The notes below the pieces were generated by a model, which saw nothing but the letters and a program-made list of their open reading frames with translations, did not search any database and was not told the origin of the DNA. From Candidatus Obscuribacterales bacterium (lineage in GTDB: Bacteria > Cyanobacteriota > Vampirovibrionia > Obscuribacterales > Obscuribacteraceae), in the NCBI GenBank assembly GCA_031292355.1, contig JARLHI010000080.1:1-64000 (forward strand): a stretch of DNA of 64,000 nt, in the 5' to 3' direction. The stretch's first letter is position 1, and every line of letters starts with the position of its first letter. Positions 51,967 through 60,867 of this stretch are shown here, piece by piece. The position numbers and the translations under genes were made by a program.

Positions 51967-53388
51967 ATGTCTGTGAATTCCTCCAAAGAAGCAACGTCAA
52001 ATGAAAATGTTAGCTCAAGCGAATCGCAACTCAAACTAAAAGAGTACACAGCGCAAGTTCGCGCCCAGTACGAAGCAAATCTCAAGGCCCTAGTCGACAT
52101 ACCAAGCGTCAGCATGGACCCAGCTTTTAAAGACGATGTATTGCGAGCTGCAGAAAACGCCTGCCAATTATTGAAGGAAGCTGGGGCACACGCCGAGGTG
52201 ATTCAGACTGAGGGCTATCCCATTATTTTTGGCGAATATATCAACGATCCAAAATTTCCCACTGTCACTATTTACAATCACATCGACGTGCAACCGGCTG
52301 ATCCTGCTGAATGGCAATCGCCGCCATTCGATATGAAAATAGAAAACGATGTTTATCTTGGCCGAGGCACGACCGACGATAAAGGCCCAGCTTTAGCTGT
52401 TTTATATGCTGCTAAATACGCTCACGAAAATAAATTTCCGATCAATATCAAATTTATCTGGGAGCTGGAAGAAGAAAACGGCAGTCCCTCATTCGAAGGA
52501 TTTCTCAAAAAGAATAAATCAAAACTGCATACTGATTCAGTTGTAGTGTCCGACACAATCTGGGTTTCACGCGAACGTCCAGCCATTGCTTATGGCTTAA
52601 GAGGACTGCAATGTGTTCTTGTGAAACTCAAAACCGGCGTTAAAGATGTTCATTCTGGATTAGTTGGTGGGCTTGCCCGCAATCCAATCGGCGAATTGTG
52701 TCAGCTAATTTCTGAATGCTACGACGCGCGAACGGGCGTTGTGCGCATACCTGGATTTTATGATGACGTTCAAGCTGCAAGCGGTAACGAAATTGACAAT
52801 TTTGTCGAGTCGGGATTCGACGTTAACAATTTTAAAAAAGCGCATGAATTGCGTTCGCTGCGTACAAATGACAATCGTGAAGCTTCAGAAAGAATCTGGG
52901 CAAAGCCAACGTTTGAAGTGCACGGTATTACGGGTGGTTATGGCGGCGCTGGTGTAAAAACGATTGTGCCGCATCAAGCTGAAGCAAAAATCAGCATGCG
53001 CCTGGTACCAGATCAAAATCCAGACAAAATTCTCAAGCTCTTCGCCGACTTCGTCAAAGAAAAAGGGCCTGATTGCGAAGTGGTGGCGCAAGGCGCATTG
53101 CGTCCTTACTCTGGTGAATTTGAGGGACCATACGCTCAAGCGGCAGCAGATGCGATGCTTGCGGCGTTCAACAAAAAGGCCGCTTTCACACGAGAAGGTG
53201 GCTCAATTGGTGCGGTCGTCAGCATGCATGACGAATTGAAGGCCCCAATCGTATTTCTGGGACTTTCGTTGCCTGAGCATGGTTATCATGCAATCAACGA
53301 AAACTTCGATTGGCAGCAAGCCGAAGGCGGCATCCGCATGTTCGTTTCGTATTTCGACAAACTCAGTCGGCTGAAGAAAAAATCTTAA
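51967..53388 (+). CDS. M20-family metallopeptidase (dipeptidase-like)
   Basis: 473 residues, cytoplasmic. Zinc ligands are visible in YNHIDVQPAD (His and Asp), LGRGTTDDKGP (bridging Asp) and WELEEENGS (catalytic Glu and ligand Glu). A final His occurs near LPEHGYHAINE. It resembles the carnosinase/CNDP-like branch. GGGAG lies 8 bases before the ATG. It closes the ridA-aldehyde dehydrogenase operon and overlaps the convergent response regulator by 4 bp. It likely cleaves dipeptides or N-acyl amino acids. Confidence 0.92.
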   Translation: MSVNSSKEATSNENVSSSESQLKLKEYTAQVRAQYEANLKALVDIPSVSMDPAFKDDVLRAAENACQLLKEAGAHAEVIQTEGYPIIFGEYINDPKFPTVTIYNHIDVQPADPAEWQSPPFDMKIENDVYLGRGTTDDKGPALAVLYAAKYAHENKFPINIKFIWELEEENGSPSFEGFLKKNKSKLHTDSVVVSDTIWVSRERPAIAYGLRGLQCVLVKLKTGVKDVHSGLVGGLARNPIGELCQLISECYDARTGVVRIPGFYDDVQAASGNEIDNFVESGFDVNNFKKAHELRSLRTNDNREASERIWAKPTFEVHGITGGYGGAGVKTIVPHQAEAKISMRLVPDQNPDKILKLFADFVKEKGPDCEVVAQGALRPYSGEFEGPYAQAAADAMLAAFNKKAAFTREGGSIGAVVSMHDELKAPIVFLGLSLPEHGYHAINENFDWQQAEGGIRMFVSYFDKLSRLKKKS

Positions 53389-54182
53389 GCCTGAAAAGAG
53401 TGCTCGGTTACAACCGTCATTCTTTGGGATTGCTCGGAGCCATTCGAGTGCTCCAGCGTCGAACTGACTTTAACGTTGCCTGGCGCAACCTGTTCATCTG
53501 ATTCCAGTTTGTAGCCGAAGCCATAAAGACTGGCGATAATTGAGCGTGCGCCTGGCTCGTCGAGTTTTCGCCGTAAACGTTTTATATGACCGCGCACAGT
53601 ATCGTCCGATTTAACTTCGTTGAGACCCCAGAGCCTCAAAAGCAATTCTTCATGACTGAAAATCTGGTCACGATTATTCAACAGAAATTCAAACAGGGCG
53701 TATTCTTTTGGAGCCAAATGTACTGGCACTCCGCCTTTAAATACTTTCTTGGCATTGACATCAACAACAAGATTACGCAATCGAATTTCGACTTCATCTG
53801 TTGAAACCGGACCATGCAAAAGAGTTTTTATTTTGTCATTGAAATCATTTAGTTGGACAGGCTTACGGACGTAGGCATCAGCTCTACCTGGACCATCATG
53901 GTCAGGTAAGTTCGACTCTGTTCCGAGCAGAACTATGGATGTTTTTGCCGCTAGCTCTCGATACATCTTGCAAATATCGACGCAGCGCGCTTCTTGATCA
54001 ACCAGGTCAAGAATGACTAGATCGTATTCCCCTCGAGCGACTTTGAGTTCGTTAAGCCCCTGGCTCTCGTCTTTGACCGCACGAACAGAATGTTTTGCGT
54101 CAGTCAGCCAATTAGAAATTGCGCTGGCTAAATTCGGTTCGCTTTCAACTAATAAAATTTTCGCCACTGTTTTGCTTCCCAT
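53385..54182 (-). CDS. OmpR/PhoB-family response regulator, orphan
   Basis: 265 residues. The receiver domain (about 8-125) has phosphoacceptor Asp59 (VILDLV) and the conserved Lys in YVRKPVQL. The usual acidic pair reads E-S-E (residues 13-15), a mild deviation. The winged-helix domain (about 135-230) has LAPKEYALFEFLLNN, DDTVRGHIKRLRRKL and GFGYKLE. A 30-residue polar tail follows. No histidine kinase is in the window. It binds DNA as a transcription factor; targets are unknown. Confidence 0.93.
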   Translation of the reverse strand: MGSKTVAKILLVESEPNLASAISNWLTDAKHSVRAVKDESQGLNELKVARGEYDLVILDLVDQEARCVDICKMYRELAAKTSIVLLGTESNLPDHDGPGRADAYVRKPVQLNDFNDKIKTLLHGPVSTDEVEIRLRNLVVDVNAKKVFKGGVPVHLAPKEYALFEFLLNNRDQIFSHEELLLRLWGLNEVKSDDTVRGHIKRLRRKLDEPGARSIIASLYGFGYKLESDEQVAPGNVKVSSTLEHSNGSEQSQRMTVVTEHSFQA

Positions 54183-54530
54183 TCAATCAGACGTAGGTAA
54201 GCGAATTCATAAAATGTACTCGCCCTCATGTTCCTATTTCTATCACTCGAATGTGACCAGAATGTGTTCCAAACTTTGCGAACCGTACCGAAATAGTTCA
54301 GATCACACTAAAATTGAATTGTCACGTGTCGAGAATGTAATCTATGGATGAGCTCAAAGGCGACCGACTCCTGGCTTGACACCTTTACAACCATCAACAA
54401 AGTGGGTATAAACCATTTACGAAGCTATGATTAACTTCTAATAAGCGCCCGCCCCGGACGCCAAGTAATACAGCATCAGCCAAAGCTGTGCGTAGTTCGT
54501 TCCCTTCATCATCCTCAAGAGGTCCCCGCC
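54183..54530. other. Divergent intergenic region, response regulator / GGDEF-like
   Basis: No gene is supported. TTGACA occurs at 54376-54381 and TATAAA at 54407-54412, but they are 25 bp apart, too far for one promoter. AGAGG lies 8 bases before the ATG at 54531. Confidence 0.45.
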
Positions 54531-55595
54531 ATGTCCTTGTTTAAGTCACTATCAACAGGTGCTGGGTCGGCCGTAAAGCTGATGAAAATGAATTCGATCC
54601 CGGGGACCGAGGACTTACGTTTTCTCCTGACCACCGCTAAAGATGCAAAAAAATGTGCGGAACTCCCTTTTCAGAATCCATCAAACGGAATGACTTTTAC
54701 AATCAAAGTCATTCCACCAGCCTTGCAGGCGGGGCCCAAATGGACCTTTGAACGTGGCGAAAGCCCCAACTCTGTCTTCGTCTGGGTTCGCGAAAGCCCA
54801 GAAGTGATGATGATTCAAAACAAAATCAAAATTGACTGCGCATCTCAAGCGGTGCACGGCTCCGCTCAAGAACACGACCCAATGCAAGTACAAAGCCATG
54901 ATGGAATTGTCTTTTCCCAGTCGGCTCAAAACACATCGTCGACATTTAACAACATACCCAGTCAAAATCCTGGTTCTGGTGTGGGATTCGATGCTTTGCA
55001 AAACAGCGGTCCGCAACCAAAACAATACAGCGGTTGGATGCCAGAGCAATATCAAGTTAAATTGCCCGACGCATACGATCTGCAGCAGGACGTCGCCAAC
55101 AACATATTAGAAGCGCTTACTGATGCCAAAACTGGCCTAATCAAATTTTTTGCCTTCGTCTTTTTTCTACAAAGAGAAGTTGCCCATCACGAAAAAAATG
55201 CCACCAAATTATCAATTCTCGTTTTCGATTTCAAAAATCAACAAGGCGAGCCCATGGCGCTTCCACCGGAATTTGTGCTCTGGCTTTCAGGTAAAGTGAA
55301 TTCGCTCGTCACCAGTCTCGATGTACTCACTCGTCTTGAAACCGGCGAATTTGCACTCTTATTAAGCGGCACTGGTGCCAGTGACGGAGCATTATCTGCT
55401 GAAGTTCTATATCAACAAATTGTTGAAGACGAAGGTTTTGCCAAACTACAAACTGATCCCAGAGCACTCGCTATTGGCTGCGCCAGCATTCCAGAAACGT
55501 GCAAAGACGCAGGCGTACTGCTTGCAGCATCGATAAAGGCAAAAGACATGGCGCGAACAGCAGGCAAAAAGTCTTTGCTTTTCCCAAGTCGCTAA
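54531..55595 (+). CDS. Degenerate GGDEF-domain protein
   Basis: 354 residues. Residues 1-110 form an uncharacterised domain. A Gln/Ser/Asn-rich linker runs to about 180. The C-terminal 170 residues follow the GGDEF fold (ALTDAKTGLIKFFAFVFFLQ, LSILVFDFKN, LDVLTRLETGEFALLLSG, SIKAKDMARTAGKKSLL). The signature loop reads ETGEF instead of GGDEF, so diguanylate cyclase activity is improbable. It could be a c-di-GMP or nucleotide sensor, or a protein-binding module. There is no membrane segment. Confidence 0.8.
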   Translation: MSLFKSLSTGAGSAVKLMKMNSIPGTEDLRFLLTTAKDAKKCAELPFQNPSNGMTFTIKVIPPALQAGPKWTFERGESPNSVFVWVRESPEVMMIQNKIKIDCASQAVHGSAQEHDPMQVQSHDGIVFSQSAQNTSSTFNNIPSQNPGSGVGFDALQNSGPQPKQYSGWMPEQYQVKLPDAYDLQQDVANNILEALTDAKTGLIKFFAFVFFLQREVAHHEKNATKLSILVFDFKNQQGEPMALPPEFVLWLSGKVNSLVTSLDVLTRLETGEFALLLSGTGASDGALSAEVLYQQIVEDEGFAKLQTDPRALAIGCASIPETCKDAGVLLAASIKAKDMARTAGKKSLLFPSR

Positions 55596-55603
55596 AGCAC
55601 TGT

Positions 55604-56080
55604 TTAGACTACAAATTCAATCAAGGCAATAGCCTGAGCCGCAATTGCCTCACCGGCACCAATTTCGCCTAATCCTTCCATCGTCTTGGCTTTGATACTA
55701 ATCTGGTCAATCTCCAGTTTAAGCGCACCAGCAAGATTGCACTGCATCAGCGCGTAGAACTTAGAAAGCTTCGGTTTCTCAGCGATTAAAGTGGAATCGA
55801 TATTGATGATTCGATAATTTCGTTGCACCAGAAGCATGCCAACTTGCTTTAGCAAATTGATGCTGTTGGCGCCAGCATATGCTTGCTCCGATGGCGGATA
55901 GTGCACACCAATGTCACCCAGACAGGCAGCACCAAGAAGCGCATCGATTACTGCGTGAGTAAGCGCATCTCCATCTGAGTGACCGACCAGTCCTTTATCA
56001 AAAGGAATATCGACGCCACCAAGAATGAGCTTGCGCCCACCTTCCAGGCGGTGAATATCGTAACCCTGTCCAATGCGCAC
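55604..56080 (-). CDS. ispF: 2-C-methyl-D-erythritol 2,4-cyclodiphosphate synthase
   Basis: 158 residues from a GTG at 56080 with AGGA 8 bases upstream. It forms the cyclodiphosphate in the MEP isoprenoid pathway. The zinc ligands are in GYDIHRL (Asp, His) and HSDGDALTHAVIDALLGA; GDIGVHYPPS and KAKTMEGLGEIGAGEAIAA are standard. It lies 23 bp downstream of the biotin carboxylase gene and ends 8 bp from the convergent GGDEF-like gene. Confidence 0.97.
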   Translation of the reverse strand: MRIGQGYDIHRLEGGRKLILGGVDIPFDKGLVGHSDGDALTHAVIDALLGAACLGDIGVHYPPSEQAYAGANSINLLKQVGMLLVQRNYRIINIDSTLIAEKPKLSKFYALMQCNLAGALKLEIDQISIKAKTMEGLGEIGAGEAIAAQAIALIEFVV

Positions 56081-56103
56081 TTTTACAATCCTAGCAATTG
56101 ATG

Positions 56104-57987
56104 TTAGCTCAGTATCAAAAACTGAGTGCCTGCTTCGACGGTATCGCCGACTTTTACACTCAGCGAGGACACCTTGCCGTCTTGATCGGCAATCACTTCT
56201 GACTCCATTTTCATCGCTTCGAGAATAAGAAGTTTTCCACCTTTCTTCACAGTGTCACCATCTTTGACAAAGATCTCTTTAACTAATCCGTGCATTCCAG
56301 CCACAATAGATCCTGGTTGTGCACCATGGCTACTAGCTGTGGAAGCGGTTTGCGCACTAGAGCGAGCGGTCGTTTTAGCCGACCGTTCTCCAATAGCACG
56401 GTTCGCTCCGCCACCATTGGATTTAGCTCCGCTTGCCACCAATTTTGGCTGAACAACGGCGGCATTATCCAAATCGACTACTTCACTAACTGAAACCTTG
56501 AATTGTTTTTGATTTACTTCCACAGAAAAATTTCGCACAGGACTATTTTCAAGATTTTTCCCAAGGGCATTATCTAGAACACGGCTTTCAGAGGACGCTG
56601 CAACTGCTTTGGGCTCTGCCTTCTTGCCAAATTCTTGGGGAAAACGCTTCATAAAAATCGCTTCTACATATTTGGTGTCAACTTCGCCTGCATGGAAAGT
56701 TGCATCCTGCATCAGTGCAATATGAAAGGGTATTGTCGTCGAAACACCTTCGATTTTATAATCGCGAAGGGCAACCAGAGCTCGTGCTATGCACTCGCTG
56801 CGATCGCGTCCCCATACAACTAACTTGGCGAGCAATGAATCATAGAAAGGCAAAATCTGATAACCGTGATAACAGGCCGAATCAATACGCAGCCAGGGCA
56901 GTCGCGGCTCTAAATAAGTAGTGACAGTCCCCGGGCTGGGCATGAAGTTTTTGAAGGGATCTTCAGCGTTAATGCGAAATTCGATCGAATGACCTCGCGA
57001 TACCACATCTTCTTGTTTGAACGAAAGTTTTTCGCCAGTAGCCACGCGAATTTGTTCTTTGACAATGTCGATTCCAGTTACCATCTCAGTGATCGGATGC
57101 TCGACCTGAACACGTGTGTTGACTTCAAGAAAGTAATAATCATCACCAGACACGAGAAACTCCAGAGTGCCGGCTGAAGTATAGCCGAGTGCCGTTGCTC
57201 CTTTGACCGCAGATTGCAGCAAATGCTGACGGACCGAGTCTTTTAATATAGGAGCCGGTGTTTCTTCAACCAGTTTTTGATGCCGTCTTTGACTGGAACA
57301 GTCACGTTCGCCCAGATGAACAACATATCCATGCTCGTCACCTAAGACCTGCACTTCAATATGATGGGGATTATCGAGATATTTTTCGACATAAACTTCA
57401 TCCGATCCAAAGTAGCTGAGCCCCTCTCGTTGAGCCGAGGAGAGAGCCGATTCCACATCGCTTTCCGAACGAACGACTTTCAAACCTCTGCCACCACCAC
57501 CGGCACTAGCTTTAATAGCAACTGGATAGCCATATTTAGCCGCCAATTCTTTTACTTTTTCCGGCGTAGTGACTGGGTCTGTAGTGCCAGGAACGACGGG
57601 TACGCCCGCTCGATCCATTGTGCGTCTAGCTTCGACCTTTGAACCCATGCTACGAATTATGTCTGGACGCGGACCAATGAATTTGATCGAGGCATTTGCG
57701 CAGGCTTCGGCAAAATCGCCGTTTTCCGATAGAAAGCCGTAACCTGGGTGCACTGCTTGCGCTCCCGACTTTTTAGCTATATCTATGATCTGCGCAGAAT
57801 CAAGATATACCTTACCTGGTTGACCATCCAGTCTCCAACTTTCGTCAGCGAGTGTAACGTGACGACTCTCTTTGTCGGCATCAGAAAAAATTGCCACAGT
57901 TTGAATGCCCAGTTCACGACAGGCCGTAATTACACGGACTGCTATCTCGCCACGATTGGCTATCAGCACTTTGCTAAACATTGGCAC
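56104..57987 (-). CDS. Biotin carboxylase fused to biotin carboxyl carrier domain (acyl-CoA carboxylase alpha subunit)
   Basis: 627 residues from a GTG at 57987 with GGGAG 6 bases upstream (ATG 57981 is the alternative). The ATP-grasp biotin carboxylase covers about 4-450, with KVLIANRGEIAVRVI, KASAGGGGRGLKVV, HIEVQVLGDEHG and EVNTRVQVEHP. A Ser/Ala-rich linker leads to a biotinyl domain with Lys593 in EAMKMES. This is the alpha-subunit layout of acetyl-, propionyl- or methylcrotonyl-CoA carboxylases. It is shorter than propionyl-type subunits and lacks their BT domain. No carboxyltransferase is in the window, so the substrate is open. Confidence 0.93.
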   Translation of the reverse strand: MPMFSKVLIANRGEIAVRVITACRELGIQTVAIFSDADKESRHVTLADESWRLDGQPGKVYLDSAQIIDIAKKSGAQAVHPGYGFLSENGDFAEACANASIKFIGPRPDIIRSMGSKVEARRTMDRAGVPVVPGTTDPVTTPEKVKELAAKYGYPVAIKASAGGGGRGLKVVRSESDVESALSSAQREGLSYFGSDEVYVEKYLDNPHHIEVQVLGDEHGYVVHLGERDCSSQRRHQKLVEETPAPILKDSVRQHLLQSAVKGATALGYTSAGTLEFLVSGDDYYFLEVNTRVQVEHPITEMVTGIDIVKEQIRVATGEKLSFKQEDVVSRGHSIEFRINAEDPFKNFMPSPGTVTTYLEPRLPWLRIDSACYHGYQILPFYDSLLAKLVVWGRDRSECIARALVALRDYKIEGVSTTIPFHIALMQDATFHAGEVDTKYVEAIFMKRFPQEFGKKAEPKAVAASSESRVLDNALGKNLENSPVRNFSVEVNQKQFKVSVSEVVDLDNAAVVQPKLVASGAKSNGGGANRAIGERSAKTTARSSAQTASTASSHGAQPGSIVAGMHGLVKEIFVKDGDTVKKGGKLLILEAMKMESEVIADQDGKVSSLSVKVGDTVEAGTQFLILS

Positions 57988-58338
57988 TTTCGCTCCCTTA
58001 CACAGACAACACTTGATTACAACTTGTTGAAAACTAAATTACTTTTCAAAACCCCTTAAGAGTAAGCGCAAACCCGCAAATTGATGACGCTTATGGAATT
58101 AGAACTTCCTAAAATCTTCAACCTACTTATTGATTGCCCGCCTAGGCTAAACTGCCCCTGTCAGGCGTACTGATTTGGGCGAAAGATGAGCATTGCAACA
58201 CTTTTAGAACTGTATGACTATCAAGCTTCAGCAATCTCTTGAGATGGTACTATCGTGTCGTGGCTGGTCCATGCCCTGATTTGGAAGCGATAAGAATATA
58301 TATGCGCCATATTCAAGGGCTCAAGGAGACTGTTTTCA
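57988..58338. other. Divergent intergenic region, carboxylase / hydroxyacyl-CoA dehydrogenase
   Basis: No gene is supported. The right end has AAGGAG (58323-58328) for hbd. A TTGGAA (58281-58286) and TATATA (58297-58302) are present but too close together for a normal promoter. No riboswitch-like structure is obvious. Confidence 0.45.
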
Positions 58339-59211
58339 ATGAACTCTACTGACATAAAGACCGTCTTCATGGCAGGTAGTGGATTTATGGGCTCGGCAAT
58401 CGCCTTTCTCATTGCCACTAAAACCAATTGCACTGTATATCTTTACGATATTGCGCCAGATTCTTTGAAAAAGGCAGAAGCTGGAATCGCCAAAATGGGT
58501 AAAAGTTCCGTTGAGAAAGGCTTCATCTCTCAAGAGAAATTAGACGACGCAGTCAAGAGAGTCAAAACAGTTTCTGATTTAAAAGAAGCGGCTTCAGCAG
58601 ATCTGGTCATTGAAGCCATCGCTGAAGTACTAACTGTTAAGCAAGAGTTGTTCAGCAAACTGGACAGCATCTGCAAACCAGAAACCATATTTGCATCAAA
58701 CACTTCATCTTTACCGATTACCAGCATCGCGGCCGCAACGAAAAGAGCCAAACAGGTAATTGGCATGCATTTCTTCTCTCCCGCGCACATCATGAAATTG
58801 CTGGAGTTAATACCTGGCATCGACACTGCACCAGATGTGGTGCAAGCTGTTACGGCTTTTGGTGAACAATTGGGCAAAACTGTGATCACCTGCAAAGACA
58901 TGCCCGGATTCATCACCACCAGACTGGGCATGGTCTTGATGAACGAAGCGGCCTTTGCCTTGATGGAAGGTCTGTCAACACCAGAAGAAATCGATAAGGG
59001 CATCAGCCTTGGTTACAATCATCCGATGGGACCGCTCGCTTTAGCCGACTTCGTTGGTCTGGATATTTGTCTGCATGCAATGGAGACAATTCACAAAGGA
59101 TTCGGTGATCCCAAATACCGACCTTGTCCATTAATCAGACAACTCGTCAGCGCTGGACATCTAGGGCGCAAAACAGGAAAGGGATTCTTCGAATACGGCG
59201 GTGCAAATTGA
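58339..59211 (+). CDS. hbd: 3-hydroxybutyryl-CoA (3-hydroxyacyl-CoA) dehydrogenase
   Basis: 290 residues. It oxidises or reduces 3-hydroxyacyl-CoA with NAD(H). The Rossmann motif is VFMAGSGFMGSAIAF, where G-x-G-x-M-G is usual and conserved here as GSGFMG. SNTSSLPIT, GMHFFSPAHIMKL and the C-terminal YNHPMGPLALADFVGLD plus GRKTGKGFFEYG complete the family pattern. The stop overlaps the next start (TTGA). Stand-alone enzymes of this size serve butyrate/PHB-type or beta-oxidation routes. Confidence 0.95.
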   Translation: MNSTDIKTVFMAGSGFMGSAIAFLIATKTNCTVYLYDIAPDSLKKAEAGIAKMGKSSVEKGFISQEKLDDAVKRVKTVSDLKEAASADLVIEAIAEVLTVKQELFSKLDSICKPETIFASNTSSLPITSIAAATKRAKQVIGMHFFSPAHIMKLLELIPGIDTAPDVVQAVTAFGEQLGKTVITCKDMPGFITTRLGMVLMNEAAFALMEGLSTPEEIDKGISLGYNHPMGPLALADFVGLDICLHAMETIHKGFGDPKYRPCPLIRQLVSAGHLGRKTGKGFFEYGGAN

Positions 59212-60437
59212 TTCTATTTGTTTCCTTTTTTCTGAATACGCTGGTCATCGCCACGCTCTTTATCTTGACGGTCATTTTCTACACTTTCATTCGCAGCGTT
59301 GAAAAGTCTCAAATTGCCGATCGAGACTTGCCATTCGTCTCGGTACTTGTACCTGCTCGAAACGAAGAAACAAAAATACGACGCTGCCTGGAATCGTTGC
59401 TAGCACAAGATTATCCGAATTTTGAATTGATCGTAATAGACGACCGCTCCACCGATAGCACAGGCACAATCATCGGTGAGCTCGCAGCTAAGGACAAACG
59501 TATAACCTTTGTCAAAGGCAAAGACGCACCAGATGGCTGGGTAGGGAAGTGCAATGCACTCGCTCACGCAGTAGGTTACGCCTCAGGAGACTGGTACATT
59601 TTTACTGACGCTGATACTTGCCACAATCCCAACTCAATCAGGGATTCTGTTACGCATGGCATCAATGCCAAAGCCGACCTAGTTTCCTTTGTACCCCTAC
59701 AAGAACTAGGAAGTTTCTGGGAAAGGCTTATCATGCCAGTTCTCTTAAGCTCATTTCTGGTTGGCGACCCATTCCACAAAGTCAACGATCCTGATTCCAA
59801 ACTCTTTGCTTACGCCTACGGTCAATACATAATTTGCCGCCGCAGTTCATACCTGGCTATTGGTGGACATCAGAGCGTGCGCGATGAAATTGTCGAAGAC
59901 CACGCCCTTGGTCGGGTCTTTAAAGAAAAAGGCTATAAGATTCTCGTCGGCGATGGCAAGACACTCTACAGTGTCCGCATGTACACCGATTTGCAGAGTC
60001 TCTGGTGGGGCTGGACCAAAAATCTTTACTCGCTTATCGATAGCAATATCGTCTTTCTGTTTTTGATCATCATGCTGATCAATATGACTGTGCTGACGCC
60101 TTATTTGCAACTCGCCTTTGTATCGGCCATGTGGATCGCCGGCGAATCATCAAAAGCTTTGACAATTTTGACACAGCTCGTGGCCGCCGATTTCCTGATG
60201 CTGATTTTCTGGTACAAGCTCACCCAGGAGCATCGTTCTGGCGTTACCTGGATCAACTTTTTCACTTTGCCCATTGGCAGTATCGCCACATCAGTTCTAT
60301 ACCTGCACGCAGCTTTTCTCGTTCTCTCGGGTGGCCAGGTCAACTGGAAAGGTCGCAGATACCGGGTCAATACATCCAAGACAATTCGCCCTGTTTCTAA
60401 GAATGCTCAAACATTTGGCACCGAGCCCACCGAATAA
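59208..60437 (+). CDS. Membrane glycosyltransferase family 2 (HpnB/CrtQ-like)
   Basis: 409 residues from a TTG at 59208 overlapping the hbd stop; the longer frame from 59124 lies inside hbd. One N-terminal membrane segment precedes the GT-A domain, with VSVLVPARNEETKIRRCLES, VIDDRSTDSTG, a GWVGKCNAL donor-loop motif and the metal-binding TDAD. Three to four C-terminal membrane segments follow. The GW-x-GK motif is typical of hopanoid-associated HpnB and carotenoid-type CrtQ transferases. No hopanoid or carotenoid genes are adjacent, so the acceptor is open. Confidence 0.88.
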   Translation: MILFVSFFLNTLVIATLFILTVIFYTFIRSVEKSQIADRDLPFVSVLVPARNEETKIRRCLESLLAQDYPNFELIVIDDRSTDSTGTIIGELAAKDKRITFVKGKDAPDGWVGKCNALAHAVGYASGDWYIFTDADTCHNPNSIRDSVTHGINAKADLVSFVPLQELGSFWERLIMPVLLSSFLVGDPFHKVNDPDSKLFAYAYGQYIICRRSSYLAIGGHQSVRDEIVEDHALGRVFKEKGYKILVGDGKTLYSVRMYTDLQSLWWGWTKNLYSLIDSNIVFLFLIIMLINMTVLTPYLQLAFVSAMWIAGESSKALTILTQLVAADFLMLIFWYKLTQEHRSGVTWINFFTLPIGSIATSVLYLHAAFLVLSGGQVNWKGRRYRVNTSKTIRPVSKNAQTFGTEPTE

Positions 60438-60472
60438 AAGCAGGGGCTATCAGCAATTCAAGTGATTCAGTA

Positions 60473-60757
60473 ATGACGACTAAGAGTCTGGAAAATAAAG
60501 GTCCGAGCATAGCTGAACTGCAGCGGTTCATCCGCGACAAAACTCAGATTGAGTTCATTCTTGTCAACAGTCAAAGGATCAGTGGACGTCTGCGCTGGTT
60601 CGATGAAGAAAGCTTTTCGGTCGTCCAGCCCGACGATTCAAATATTACTTTGCTCAAATTGGGCGTGATTGGATATCGATCAGTAGTCATTTCGGAGAAA
60701 TCGACCGATAAACAAAGCAGCAAATCCCAGCAAAAAGCTCCTCATAGCAAGCGGTAA
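60473..60757 (+). CDS. hfq: Cyanobacterial-type Hfq
   Basis: 94 residues. An Sm fold follows the cyanobacterial pattern: PSIAELQRFIRDKTQIEFIL (Sm1 strand region), ISGRLRWFDEESF and the short Sm2 LLKLGVIGYRSV. This differs from the enterobacterial Y-K-H Sm2. A Ser/Lys/Gln-rich tail of 25 residues ends it. In Cyanobacteria Hfq binds the pilus motor PilB rather than acting mainly as an sRNA chaperone. Here it lies 35 bp after the GT2 gene and 110 bp before mreB. No strong ribosome site is seen. Confidence 0.87.
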   Translation: MTTKSLENKGPSIAELQRFIRDKTQIEFILVNSQRISGRLRWFDEESFSVVQPDDSNITLLKLGVIGYRSVVISEKSTDKQSSKSQQKAPHSKR

Positions 60758-60867
60758 TCAGCAATAAGCCTTGTGCGCTCAATCAGGCAACATGTTAAAC
60801 TAACCAAGTCCTAGGCTGTTAGGCTGGCTCGTTTGCTCATTCATCTGCGAATTTTCATGGTGCAATT

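Noticed and set aside
54376..54412. TTGACA and TATAAA as a promoter of the GGDEF-like gene
   Set aside because: The two boxes are 25 bp apart, outside the workable spacing range.
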